Positions 12,766 to 24,103 of a stretch of 64,000 bases of DNA are shown piece after piece. This DNA comes from Sphagnum magellanicum (Eukaryota; Streptophyta; Sphagnopsida; Sphagnales; Sphagnaceae). A model generated the notes under the pieces. It saw only the letters and a program-made list of their open reading frames with translations. It was not told where the DNA came from and ran no database searches. Each line of letters starts with the position of its first letter. Positions within the stretch are counted from its first letter, which is position 1. The stretch is from assembly GCA_021904315.1 (NCBI GenBank), contig CM038924.1, forward strand, positions 14,496,026 to 14,560,025, in the 5' to 3' direction. Made by a program: the position numbers and the translations under genes.

Positions 12766-15164
12766 TTGATGTAAAAATACAGTGGAATGCATTCTATTTA
12801 CCCCATACTTGATTTTAAACATTACACAAACATCAATTTCAATATTTCATATTTTATTGATATTTGCTCAAATGGATAAATTTAAAGTTGATTTTTAAAG
12901 TACTTTCAATGACATACAAAATTAAATATATTTTTCTTCCAAAAATTTACATTAATTTGAATAATTTTTATTTATTTTTTGTTAAATGGAATTACATTTC
13001 AATGATGATTCATTGGAAAAAATAATTCACACATGATTTATAAATATAAATATTCTACGTCTAATATTAATTAATGATTAAACAAATATTTATCTCCCAC
13101 ATATTAATCCTTCATTTCATTAAAGAACAAATTTTACAATTTGATTATAATATATATCATAATTTTAATTAATTCACATATAATTTTTATAAATGGATAA
13201 CATATTTATCACATTTCAAAAAATAATAATTTCTTAAAATATCAACTATAGTATTTATAATGTATAATAATTTTCTATGTTTTAAATTTTAATTTAAATC
13301 ACATTTAATAATGTTAAATAATTAATGAATTTGATGGAATTTTGAGTTTTGTGTTTTTAGAAATATAATGTTTAAATTTTATTTAAAATTATGGTAAAAA
13401 TCTTATGATCAAATAAATGATATATTTCTTGGACATCTTAAACCTCTATTTGATTAAAAATTATATCATACTTGATTATGACTATACAAAGTTGTGGTTT
13501 TACCAATAAAATTTAACTTACATGCATAATATATAATTAAAAAATCATCATATAAAATATTTATAAATAGATCATAAGTCAAATATATATATTTTAAATA
13601 TAATAATTTGTATTGTTAATGTCAATAAACAGTACAAAATACTAATAAACAATTAAACACAAGTTGATTATCAAACAAACATTATAATTCCAAAGATGCC
13701 ACATATGTTTTAATCATCAAAATATTGTAAATGGAAAAATTATTAGCCACAATTGCTAAAATAGCTATGACCAATTATAAAAACACTAAAATTTTCATCC
13801 ATTCAAGGATCCAATTACAATATTAGATGAAAAATGTGCACTTTCATTTTACCTTTCCATCTAAACATGTAATAGTCACATTTAAAATCACATTTGCAAC
13901 TTCAGTTGATTATATCAACATTGTAGTTGCATGTGTTTAAAATAGTCATATATATGACTACACACATTTACAATTAAAATGACACATAGGACTAACCTAA
14001 CTATAGTTGTAAAAATAATTGATTTGAACACTAGTTGCATTTATAGTGATAACCATATGGTTGGAATGGACAAGATTTCTTTTAGTGATAAACCATATGT
14101 AATTTTTAAACAATTCAATATGATTGAAATTTTATGTATTATTACTTTTGATACTATATTTATTTAAAATTTTGACATAAAGTGTGTACATCATAGCATG
14201 GAAACACCCATGTACATTCTTTTCATCCATGTAAGGAAAGGTTATGGAAGCATTCATCCATGAGTAGAGGGTTATTTTTGTTCTTCATATTAGTTGGTAA
14301 ATCAATAATGATAGATAGGTAGAAGGTTATGGATTCAAATTGAAGTATTTACATTAAATCAAAGTGTCAAATATCATGGGACAAATGGTTATGAATTGAT
14401 TATCCCTATTTTCTACAACATGAAAAGTCTTCACCTATAAATTTCCTAATGCATTCACCTATAGGGTAAATATGCCCCTACCAAACATCATTCAATATCT
14501 GAATGTTAGTCTAATGCAAACCAATGTTGGTGAATGGTTACATGTGTGCAAATCAATATTAAAAATGCCCTATGATTGAACATTTAGTCTTGAAAAATTG
14601 TGTTTGATTTTTTAAGGTATCTTAATGTTATATTTAAATACATTTGGTGGTAGGGTTTGAAGAATAACACATTTTCATGCATATGGTTGAAAACACATAA
14701 AGTGGAAAACATTTAAGTCAAGTTTTGAATGTTTGGTTATGGGTGTGTTTTGCAACAATTAAAAAAAAATGCAAGCAATTTATCCAAACAAGAACTTTTA
14801 ATTTTTGAGCAAGAAAAATGTGATTGTGAAGCCCCTTGAATCTTGATTGATTGTCACGTCAAGACTGGTATTGCTTGAAACATCAAGCACATACTTACAA
14901 GCTGTATTGAAAACCAACTTTTGGGAGTACAAACATATATCTATAATTGTGTGAGGATATTACATTGCAAGAGGAGGTTAACTTTAAATGAGGAGCCCAA
15001 ATAAACGAGAAATTCATGATGACAACATCCTACACACATTTTGTGAAACTTGTGGCAACAAAGTTTTAAGGTTTTTCATAAACAAGTCATTTGGGTAGCT
15101 TAAACGTGACAATCAGGCAACACCAATGGCTCTCATACACCCAATTTGATGATGTTCATATACA
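12766..15164. other. AT-rich intergenic up to the MULE
   Basis: No gene or delimited element seen. Several short open frames are AT-rich translation noise without domains. Confidence 0.5.
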
Positions 15165-15173
15165 ATTTAGGGA
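15165..15173 (+). repeat. MULE target-site duplication, left
   Basis: ATTTAGGGA, identical to 21383-21391, immediately outside the left terminus. Confidence 0.9.
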
Positions 15174-15455
15174 GCGAGATGCTAAATACCCCCCGTCGAG
15201 TTTTATTTGTCACTATTTTTGGGCACCCTAACCCACCATTGAAGTTGCCATCATGGCCATTTGGGGGGGGGGGGGGGGGGGGGGGGGAGGGGGGGGGGGC
15301 TTATGCGTCACCATTTGTAGAATGTTGTTGAACTCATTTCCAAGCATTTGTTGTTGACTATGATCAATTTTTCAATTACAAAACACTCCCATGTTCTATG
15401 CAACATTTTGTGCACGCATAGATTTAAAAATTGGATAAAAATAATGGCTTGAATG
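15174..15455 (+). repeat. MULE left terminal inverted repeat
   Basis: Pairs with the reverse complement of 21135-21382. Well-conserved blocks include CTAAATACCCCCC at the tip, CACCCTAACCCACCA, GAACTCATTTCCAAG, ACACTCC(C)ATGTTCTATG and GCATAGATTT. A poly-G expansion at 15263-15299 is present only in this arm. Confidence 0.9.
15263..15299 (+). repeat. Poly-G tract inside the left MULE terminal repeat
   Basis: 36 G interrupted by a single A at 15288. The right arm has only a short GGGCAGGGCCC segment at the equivalent place, so the tract probably arose after insertion or is inflated by sequencing slippage. Confidence 0.85.
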
Positions 15456-16030
15456 TTCCCAAGTTTTGTCGCGCAAAGCTTTAAATTTTGACTATAGCAA
15501 AACCACCTTTGAGGCGTGTTCACATCTTACGTCTAAAATTAAACTAAATTGTGATAAGATTCATGGCCAACCCACAACCATACATTTGACGGAAACCAAC
15601 ACAACATGTTGCCATGGCTTGTAATGTTCTTGTAACGAACTTGAAACACCAAATTTTTGTAAAAAAAAGTTGTTTGTTGCAAAACATGACTATTTATACA
15701 CCATAAATTCAGAAACCGATTTCCTATCCATGCTTACGATAGAAGAGTTTTGGGTTGCATTAATCATTTGTTCTAGCATGTTTCACTATTTGTAGAACCT
15801 TAGTTTTTCGAAGTTTTTGACGTTTAGTTTAGATTTTGACACAAAAATGCATACTCGACTTGGAGGCTTCCATTTGGCCTAGATTCCAATTTGGCTTGGG
15901 ATTGAAAAGAATTTCCAATTGCAGCTCACAATCATCCTACATTCCAATTCTTGCATAGTCTTTTTAAAAAATTAGGGTACAAAAGCAAAGTTGCAAATCA
16001 TTTGTGGGACTATATAGTTTCATTATTACA

Positions 16031-18790
16031 ATGGCATGTGAAGATGACAAAGTTGTTGTGGATGTTGTAGGTATAGAGACATTGGGGAATGAACCATTTC
16101 TTGCAATGGAAAGGGATTTAATTCAAACTTTGAAAGAAACACTGCAATTTCTTCCTCTTTGACCATTTCAAAAGAACAATATCAACTGGTTTCCTCATGT
16201 CACAACTAGGCATGGCCTCTATAACCACATTGAAATTGTGATCATTCCATGGGATTGGCTTGAGGATTTTGTCTAAAGGGAATATAATTACCCTAAGTTC
16301 CTTTGCAAATTTACAAGGACAAAGGAACACAAAATTTGTAATGCCCCAAACACATTGACACACCCTAAAGCAAATTCTACAACACTTGTTTACAAGTGCT
16401 ATTTTATCTCTAAGGTTGTCCTTTTTCAAAGCAATGCATTATTTTTATTTGGTTCCTACCGTCCATTATCTCTTTCACATTTGGGTTTTTAAATGTTCCA
16501 TATGTGAAAATCTTTGTATTTTGGGCCTCAAGTTGAAATGATCTCGATAATTTCAGGCTCCAAAATAACATTGCACCATTGTGTAAAACTTAGTAACATC
16601 CAAACAATTTTTTTTCTGAGCTGTTAGTTGGCAGACTTTATCAACCCCTTTCCAATCTTTCCACCTTTAACTATTTCTAATGTCTACTATACCTCACATC
16701 TATTCTCCATATAACATTATTCTTAATTATTTCTTATCTTATAGTCTTCATTTATTATTTCCAAATTGAAGCATTTCTTGAATTATCAACCTTATACTTT
16801 ATTTTCATATGGGTTATGACATCTTGCAATGTTCTATGTTATACTACCTTACACCTCAATTTGAAATGGGGTCTAATGTTCTGCCGTAGACCTTAGTTTC
16901 ATGTGTGGTTTGATGTTGTATCCTAGACTTTAGTTTCTTTTGTAATCTAGTAGATAATTTGATTTACCAATGTAACTTCTAGACTATTCACATAAAGCCA
17001 AATCTTTATATTCCTAAAATTGGTACGTCATTTAATGCCATTGTTTTTGTTTTACAGATATTCTTACAACTTTGGACCAAAAGATAGAATAACGTTTTGC
17101 TTGTAGACATGCAAAAGCTTTTCTTGTCTACATAGTAAAAACATAAGCAAAGGAAAGGGAGTGATATTACCGCCAAAAAAAAGGGAAAAAAATCTTTGAG
17201 TGAGTTTCCAGAATTGATCCAACATTTGCAACTCAAATTTTGAATTGGGAAGACAATGACAAGTATGTCCATCAAACGAGGTTGTCAAAGAACATTCATC
17301 ACCAAGTAACCATATCTGGACCCAAATCTTTATTAGCTAATATACCTACACGGAGAACATAAAAACAAATAAGGCCAAATATGCCACAGGAAAGATCTAC
17401 TTGAATACTGCCATGCCTTGGGATCTCAATTGTCAATTGGTATGAAGTCACACTTGATGGGACTTATAAGGCAAGGCTTTTTTCTTGTTGAAGTAATGGC
17501 TCATCATAAGGTGTACATCAAGGAGAAGGCATTGAACAATGAACTTGTGACCCATGACACTTTTGTGCTCCCATCTGATGTTAGAAACTTGGCAAAGAAG
17601 ATAGCTAATGAGTTATGGCAGAAACACCCCAAGGATCTAATCAGTGTTAGAATGTGGGTTTGGAAACCCTAATTTAGTTTTTTATTATGTTCAACATGCC
17701 CTCTAGATTTAAATCTAGCGAAGCAAGATGACACATCATTCACATTTGGAATTCAAATTCCATGGCAGTTTGAAATGATGGAAAAATTTGGAGACCATAG
17801 TTCATTTTTGTTTGATGCAACCTTTGGAACGAATCAAAGCAATGTATGCCTTTCCTTTCCTTTGAACCTCCTCTTTCATTGAATGAAGTGTAGTGACAAG
17901 ATCATTGTTTATGAATGTAGGACATAATATTTGTTCCATGTTCTTTGCAGTACCTTTTGTATACCTTGATGGTGTTTGATGAATAGAAGAATGGCATACC
18001 ATTTGCCTTCATTGTCATTGGAAAAAGTAAGGAGAATGACCTACACCTAGTTTTCCAAGCATTATCAAAATGCCTCCCTATCAATTGGATGCCCAATGCT
18101 ATCATTGTGGACAATGTGCTAGCTGAAATCAATGTCTTAAGGTAAGAATTTGCTACAAATAAAAAACCTTTGATATTTACTTTCATTCCATCTCATGTTG
18201 AAGGATATTTGTTTGTGAGCCCAAAGCCTCAAAGTTTAATTCTCAGGCTTGCATTTGTAGCAACATTTGGCTTGGAGCTAGGCAGTTTTTGTGCTTATGG
18301 CAAAACTTGGGCTAAGAATGCAGTCAAGAAGATTGTTAGTGTGGAGGAGAAGTCAAGAATTTTATTTGCTCTTGGAAGCATCATGTATTCCTGAAATTGT
18401 CCACTTCATGTAGAACGTGTTTGGTGGGTAGAACAACAATTTAAGAAATTGGAAACTAATTACCTTGATTTAGCCTGCTTCTACGAATACTTGGATCAAC
18501 ACTGGTTGTCAAAAACAGGGATGTGGTGCATTGGAAATTGAAACATCCCCCATGAAAAATAAGACACCAATGCTGTTGTGGACTCATTTCACAACAACAT
18601 GAAGCGAATTTTGTATCCTTCTTGAAAAAGGCATATAGGACACAAGATGGATTGATTCATCTACAATCTTGTTGGTGATGTTCTAACTCACTATTGGTAT
18701 GGGGTGCAATACAAAATTTTCGATTATGTGAAAAATAAAAAACAAGGAGGCATTATTGCAACAACACAAACAACCCATTCATTAACAATT
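16031..18790 (+). pseudogene. MULE (mudrA-like) transposase, degenerate
   Basis: The ATG at 16031 opens a 42-codon frame; the same family's N-terminal zone continues past the stop (DWLEDFV..PKFLCKFT, near 16253-16315). The next block, 17418-17670, reads LPSDVRNLAKKI..ISVRMWV. The DDE core begins FDATFGTNQ (17811-17840). A GTATGC donor at 17844 and TTTGCAG acceptor ending 17950 join it to YLLYTLMVFDE, then WMPNAIIVDN. A second intron runs 18142-18246. Next come KTWAKNAVKKI..LFALGSIMYS, VERVWWVEQQF and FHNNMKRIL, ending near YVKNKKQGGIIATT (18725-18772). Stops interrupt it (for example TAG at 17984, TGA after IMYS). The frame shifts out and back around IWLGARQFLCLW near 18260-18305. Both catalytic-type Asp positions, in DATFGTN and VDN, remain visible. 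A pseudogene of the SWIM-type plant MULE transposases. Confidence 0.85.
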
Positions 18791-20949
18791 CTTTTGGAAA
18801 AAAAAAAATTCACAATCACCCTTTATTGTGAATGTCTCTACAATGGCCAATGCTTTTGCCTCCACTTCAACTTTGCTCAAATCCATCAAATTTTGTTGTG
18901 GATTTGTAGTAGATAGGTCTGTAGTAGACTGGGAACCAAAAAGTGGTGTGGCAGTTTTAGTTTGGGTAAGGATTTTTGGCTTCTCCTTGAGAGCATGTTG
19001 TACACAAGAATTGTTCTTAGAAATGGAGAGTTTAGTCACACTTGGTTGCTTACCTTTGTTTTTATGTGGAGTAAACAATAAATCATCATCACTACTGATG
19101 ATGAATATGTCCTCTTTAACATGTCTAAGTTGTGGAGGTGGCGTAACCCTTGTTTCTAAACATATTAGATTGGGTGCAGCTTGCTTAGGAGGAATATTTG
19201 CTTCGTCTGAATCAAGACACTTGTTTTGGCTAGGTATGGTCTTCCCAAATTTAACACCTAACCTAACAAATTCCTTTGTTTCACTCTTACTCTGAGTCGG
19301 GTACATTTTCAAGAGGTCTTTCCCCTTGTAAAAAGGGCATTGGTTCATCATTCTGTGGTAACACAGAGTGTTTTTATCTTTCATGCAAACCTTGTAGAAC
19401 TTACATTGGAAGGAAGGTTGATTACAAATTGGGTTATCATTCCGTTTATAATCAAAATGTGCTCCCATTACAAGTTGTTCGTACTCAAGATACAAGGCCA
19501 CACATGTTCTCCTACTTTGTTGCATGTTGCATTTATAGATTCTGGTCTTATGGGATGGATTTCCAAACACCTACACATGAACATGCCACAATTGAAAACA
19601 CAACAACAAAATCTTAACTTCAATACGATAAACAACAAATTGCAACATAATTTTTTGACAAATTACCTATTACAATAATTCAATTAATCATGGCACATGG
19701 AAAACCCATTGCTATAAACATGATTCTGCAAATGTTTTGCAATTATAATTTGAATGGAATAGTGATTAGAATAAAAAGATCTAAAAATAATTATAGAACT
19801 ACCATCGAACTTTTGCCCATATTGACTTGCAAACAATGTTTACATTGTTAAATGGAGAACAATTTCAATGTGCATTACCTTCACACAATTCTTTAAATCT
19901 AATTTAAACTTTTGTGATGTCTAACCCATTGCAGCATAATTGTTTTCAATGGCAAGCATTGTAAGATTCAATTTGCCTCTAATGGTGGATTCTTTAAAAA
20001 AATGTTTTTTTTGTTTGATACTAAATCCTATAATGGAGGAAAAATTAAGCTATGGTTGGTTTTTCACTCCATATCAAGACACCTCAATCCCTTTTTGTTC
20101 ACCAAATATTATCTCATACAACCCTCAATATATTTTAATCTTTAGCCTATTTAATTCTTTCCTTCAACATAATATAATTTGATATCTATTCAAGCACCAC
20201 CAACATCAATTCAACAACCATTACCATAAGCACAAATATTATTTTTAGTCTTCATTAAACTTCTTGAAGTTTGCTAGGGTTTCATCATCTTGATTGTTTT
20301 TGTGGAATTTATTTTTCAAACATACTAACTCTAGTACATACACTAAACCTAGGTACTAAGCTTTGAAAACAAAACAATTGGGGGAAGTGGAAATATTAAG
20401 TGGAAATAAAACATATTAAAATTGTTTTGTTTGGTCATTTGGTGTCAAAGGTTCTATTTTTTAGGGTTTAAAAAGACAAACAACAGAAAATACATACGCG
20501 GACATTAAAAAAAGCAACAACAGACCAAAACATATAGAATGGTAAAAAAACAAGGAGGAACAAAACTTAAGTGAGGAACATACTCCAACTACCCATCTTA
20601 TAGGCACATTAGAGACAATGTTGATATATCTTTGACACCCAAGTAGTTGGATCATGTAAGGATCCTCTTGTGCGTGTATGGGCAGCAATTCTTGAACCAA
20701 GTAGCCTTTGTTGATGACCCTTGGGGGTGGCATTGTGTGTGTTTCAAGTTTTAATATGTTTTCTTTGTCCTCTTCAACATTGTTAGATTCTCCAAAATTG
20801 TCGACTTCCTCCACAACATTAATAATGGGAACAAGACAACTTTGATTAGTTGTGATGTCGCTAGGTGCAAGGGAGGCAAGTTCCTTTGTTGGAATAACAT
20901 TGACATCACATGGAGGCTCTTCTTGTAACGACTGCATTGCTGCAAACAT
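18782..20949 (-). CDS. MULE-borne second protein, Cys/His-rich (mudrB-position gene)
   Basis: I do not recognise this protein. Exon 1 is 20949-20584, starting at ATG (MFAAMQSL), and exon 2 is 19570-18782. The intron has a GTATGT donor at 20583 and an AG ending at 19571. Both edges are phase 0; an alternative donor at 20592 is also phase 0. The product would be about 384 aa with no internal stop. Residues ~136-200 are Cys/His-rich (C136, C145, C171, C178, C184, C192, H194, C200), suggesting a zinc-binding fold. Residues 276-285, DIFIISSDDD, resemble a SUMO-interacting motif; the C-terminal third is Ser/Lys/Thr-rich and probably disordered. It lies inside the MULE, opposite to and abutting the transposase, as mudrB does in MuDR. 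Unlike the transposase it is intact. The exact start and splice sites are predictions; a longer first exon reaching toward 21100 is possible. Confidence 0.6.
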
Positions 20950-21134
20950 TGAAACCCTAAACATACAAAGAAAGCAATGCAAAACAACATTAAAGTTGTC
21001 AATTGCATAATTGCTATGTCGCACTCAAGTACAATATGAGCTTCCCAAATTGAAAGTGACACAAGAAGCTGAGCTCTGTTGGTGTTTTGCTGCACCCTTA
21101 CTTCTGATTTTTTCAAGCCTTTAACCCTAAAAAT

Positions 21135-21382
21135 TTCAAGGCACTATTTTTAGCCTATTTAAAAATCTATGCATGCGTGGAATGTCACATAGAACATGGA
21201 GTGTTCTGCAATCAAAAATTTGATCACAATGGACGACGAATACTTGGAAATGAGTTCGACGATGTTCTACAAAAGACAATGGGCAGGGCCCAACTGGTGG
21301 CTAGATGGCAGCTCTGGTGGTGGGTTAGGGTGTTTGAGAACAGCGGGGGATAGAGCTCGATGGGGGGTATTTAGTGTCTCGC
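21135..21382 (-). repeat. MULE right terminal inverted repeat
   Basis: Reverse complement pairs with 15174-15455. It is shorter than the left arm mainly because it lacks the poly-G expansion. In MULEs the terminal repeats usually hold the promoters, so this arm would drive the minus-strand second gene. Confidence 0.9.
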
Positions 21383-21391
21383 ATTTAGGGA
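21383..21391 (+). repeat. MULE target-site duplication, right
   Basis: ATTTAGGGA, identical to 15165-15173, immediately outside the right terminus. Confidence 0.9.
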
Positions 21392-21819
21392 AGGATTCCA
21401 TGTTGTCATGCCCAAGCATTTTGGCTGATAGTAATCACTCAAATGCCTTCAAACGAATGTTCTCCTAAGTAATCACTCATCAATTCTTTTCAAATGCTCT
21501 CAAGATGCTCTCTATCATGCTAGATCTGGCCAGTGTCATTTGGTAGCTTATTTCCCCACTACTTTCTTCATTAACTTAGGGCCCAAGTCTTTTGAATTTC
21601 AAGTGCATTCCCGACTGGAACCTTGGCTTACACAAGGAAACTAATAAAATGAGTAGTAGAAATGGAATCCCCAAACCATGCCATAAATAGAACCACAAAA
21701 AAAAAGGTCTAAACAAAGAACCAGGCATACCAGTAGAGTGGGAAGTGGAGTTTCGTGTGAAGATTCCCCTGGCCCCCCATCAGGGCCTACCTCGATTCCA
21801 GTCACTTTTTATTGGCGAA
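21392..21819. other. Intergenic, nothing recognised
   Basis: No gene or repeat resolved between the MULE and the R1 repeat copy. Confidence 0.5.
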
Positions 21820-22075
21820 ATCTCGCTAAATAGACAAAAAGAGAAATTAAAAATTGAAACTGAAGTAATTTTAGAGGCTTTCAAATGCTAGAAGAGAGGG
21901 GGGAAAATAGTAAAAATTGCCAGATTTCTATCTTCAGTTTTGAGTGTGTAGGCAAAGATACAGACTGAAATTTTTCTACTAAGTCCCTATCTGACTTGGA
22001 GCCAAACTTGGCTAAATCCTGTTGTGGATGATAACAAATGTGGCAACATCACAAAATTGGGGAAAAAAAGAAGAA
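21820..22075 (+). repeat. Dispersed repeat family R1, copy 2
   Basis: It contains GGCGAAATCTCG near its start, TTGCCAGATTTCTAT, GAGTGTGTAGGCAAAGATA, CCAAACTTGGCTAAATCC and GTGGATGAT followed by GGCAACATCACAAAATTG. These words occur in the same order in the other R1 copies. It lies ~650 bp upstream of HMA gene 1. Confidence 0.55.
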
Positions 22076-22712
22076 AAAAACAAATACTCTAGCCTATACA
22101 TACCTAGTGAGTATAAGTCAAAGCTCTAGTAGTTTTGTTGGACATCAATACTATATCATCAACATTCATCCTTTAGTCGGTAATACAAAGAAAGATTAAA
22201 AAAAGAGTACCGATTTATTAAACAATTGATGAGAATTGAGCCCCTTGTTGTGGGGGTGGGGTCCCTTTGTGGGGTTCCCAGAATAATCTTCAACCGGCCT
22301 TTACCTTTACTTTCGGCTACGGTTACTCGTCTTCAAGGTCTCACCTTTGCAGTAAAAGTCTTACAAGGTGACCTATAAGTATGCACTTGGCATCCCAGAA
22401 TTTTCCCACCTTTGATTGTGGATGCTCTCAATGATCTCCCTGCACGGCTGTTGTGTATCTCGATCTCTCTCTCTCTTGGACTGAAGCTTTTGCACTCGAA
22501 GCAGTTGCCTAGCTTCCACCTTGGTTATCTCCACAGAAGAACAACTTGTTGAACCTTTTGAGATTGCGGACTGCACTTGGACAAGCTGTTGAACATTTTC
22601 AGAAATAGTAGAGCTGTTCAGCAACCCGTTCATTGTATTGAAGAAGTTTGATCCAAGCTTCCGAGGACGTCTGTAATTCTATACGGAGCAACTCTAAGTA
22701 CTAGCTAGCTCC
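22076..22712 (+). promoter_or_regulatory. Upstream region and probable 5' leader of HMA gene 1
   Basis: Base composition rises relative to the surrounding desert from about 22230. The region runs into the start codon at 22713. I did not find a convincing TATA box and cannot place the transcription start; open frames here on the minus strand lack domains. Confidence 0.35.
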
Positions 22713-24103
22713 ATGGCAATAGAGGTACATGGGTCAACTTTAAGCTCGAGGTCAATCTTCTCATTTAAGACTGGTTTGAGTTCTTTGCAATAGTTGTAAA
22801 ATGAGTGTGATTGTTGCTTGACTCCGTGTTTGTGTGTGTTTTACAATTGATGTGCAGTTGTATGGTCCCCGGGACGGCTATCACATCGGGCCCCGTTTGT
22901 CCTACAGCACGTACCCTGAGGACCTGTACGAGCAGCAAGTGGTGGATCCCCGATACACACGACACATGCAGACTCGCTACCTAAGGAAAGTGAGTGCACT
23001 GTGACAATTATTTTCATCATACTCACTTGATTTTCTGCACTCTTTATAATTGTATATGTACCATCGAAGGGTTCAATCATTTTTTGAAGGACTACTAGAT
23101 GAGTGATAATGTTTTTCTCCCTATTAATCTACAGCGACTGGTTTTCTCAAGAATGTTTGTGCATGCGCAGCAACCGTCAGGAGTTCCGCAGTTTTTTCTG
23201 GCTGGGTCGAAGAATTGAACACAATTGAACTCACTGATTCCGAAATAATATCTTGACCCTGAGTATTCGTTTAACATCTTGGGTGTGCAGCCAGTTGAAA
23301 TCAGATGCTGCGACAAATGCGTGGGCAGAATAGCAAATGCCGTCCAAACCTTGCCCGGTAAGCTAGAGCTCTGTTGTACTGAATTTCCTCTCTTAACAAG
23401 GATCTAAAGAGAGCCATTAAAGGTTGAAATGTTTTTTAAGGTGTATCAAAATTGCTATCACTTTTTCATTTTCTTATAATTTTTTCTGATATTCTTTACT
23501 ACTCTTGTTTTGTTTTATCAACGACATGGACAAAAAGTGAACTCGTAATCTTGATGTTTGTAGATGTATGGTGGCCTAAGAGAAATTTCTTCTTTTTGTT
23601 TTTGGAAACCATCAAATATTAAATTTATTTCTAGTTGATTGAACATAGTCGTTGGTAGAAATTACTTTTGTATCATTCACAAGGGAGATGCAGCAGCTGC
23701 CCTTAACGTGCAAAAATATATATAATGTTCAGGTGTGGAACGTGTGTTATTTGACGGGTATGACGAAGTACTCAAGATCACAGGCAGTGCGGATGACGAT
23801 GTTATACACCAGGCTGTGAAGTACGCAAGGCAGGGTATGCCCGGACACTACCACTTCTTTTCAAGGAAGATTCACTTGTTATCTCCATCTAGAACCTCCA
23901 CTTATTACCCGTCTACCGGATATGCTCCTTCTTGGAATCAACCAGTCCGGTACAGAGTCTCACACTATGATAGTTCATACACCCCCAGTCACTTTTATGA
24001 AGATGACTCTGCTTCCTGGAGGTATGCAGACACATATGGGCCAGCTTCTTTTGGTTATGCAGCCCAGAGCCCATACAGTAATTACTACTCCCCTTGGTTG
24101 TGA
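22713..24103 (+). CDS. HMA-domain protein 1 (heavy-metal-associated, HPP/HIPP-like)
   Basis: Four exons: 22713-22724 (MAIE), 22858-22989, 23291-23357 and 23733-24103, encoding 193 aa. Introns have GTACAT, GTGAGT and GTAAGC donors and CAG acceptors; phases are 0, 0 and 1. Residues 5-48 form a Tyr/Arg-rich N-terminal arm. Residues 49-104 form the HMA domain: PVEIRCCDKC (Cys54, Cys55, Cys58) for metal binding in the first half and GVERVLFDGYDEVLKITG in the second. Residues 105-193 are a Tyr/Ser/Pro-rich tail ending SPWL, so the CaaX box of isoprenylated HIPPs is absent. Family members bind soft metals or act in stress and protein interaction, usually in cytosol, nucleus or at membranes. The second half departs from the usual DQ.NQKVTVTG pattern, so metal handling may differ. 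Exon plan matches genes 2 and 3 here. The tiny first exon is the least certain part. Confidence 0.85.

Larger units (their letters stand above)
15174..21382 (+). mobile_element. Mutator-like element (MULE), ~6.2 kb, two convergent genes
   Basis: The element begins GCGAGATGCTAAATACC at 15174. It ends at 21382 with the inverted counterpart, whose reverse complement reads GCGAGACACTAAATACC. The 9-bp ATTTAGGGA occurs immediately outside both ends (15165-15173 and 21383-21391), a perfect target duplication of the length expected for MULEs. Long terminal inverted repeats (~250-280 bp) flank a degenerate transposase gene on + and a spliced, apparently intact second gene on -, converging near 18.78 kb. 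This two-gene convergent plan is that of maize MuDR. The second protein is not recognisably MURB. The element boundary and MULE assignment are strong; present mobility is unlikely because the transposase is broken. Confidence 0.92.

Noticed and set aside
18828-19295. 155-codon open frame on + opposite the MULE second gene
   Set aside because: It is antisense to the Cys/His-rich gene, which has better composition and coherent splicing; treated as a shadow.
20461-20583. Continuation of the MULE second gene's first exon to 20461
   Set aside because: Translation becomes hydrophobic and aromatic after a good GTATGT donor at 20583, and exon 2 joins in phase there.
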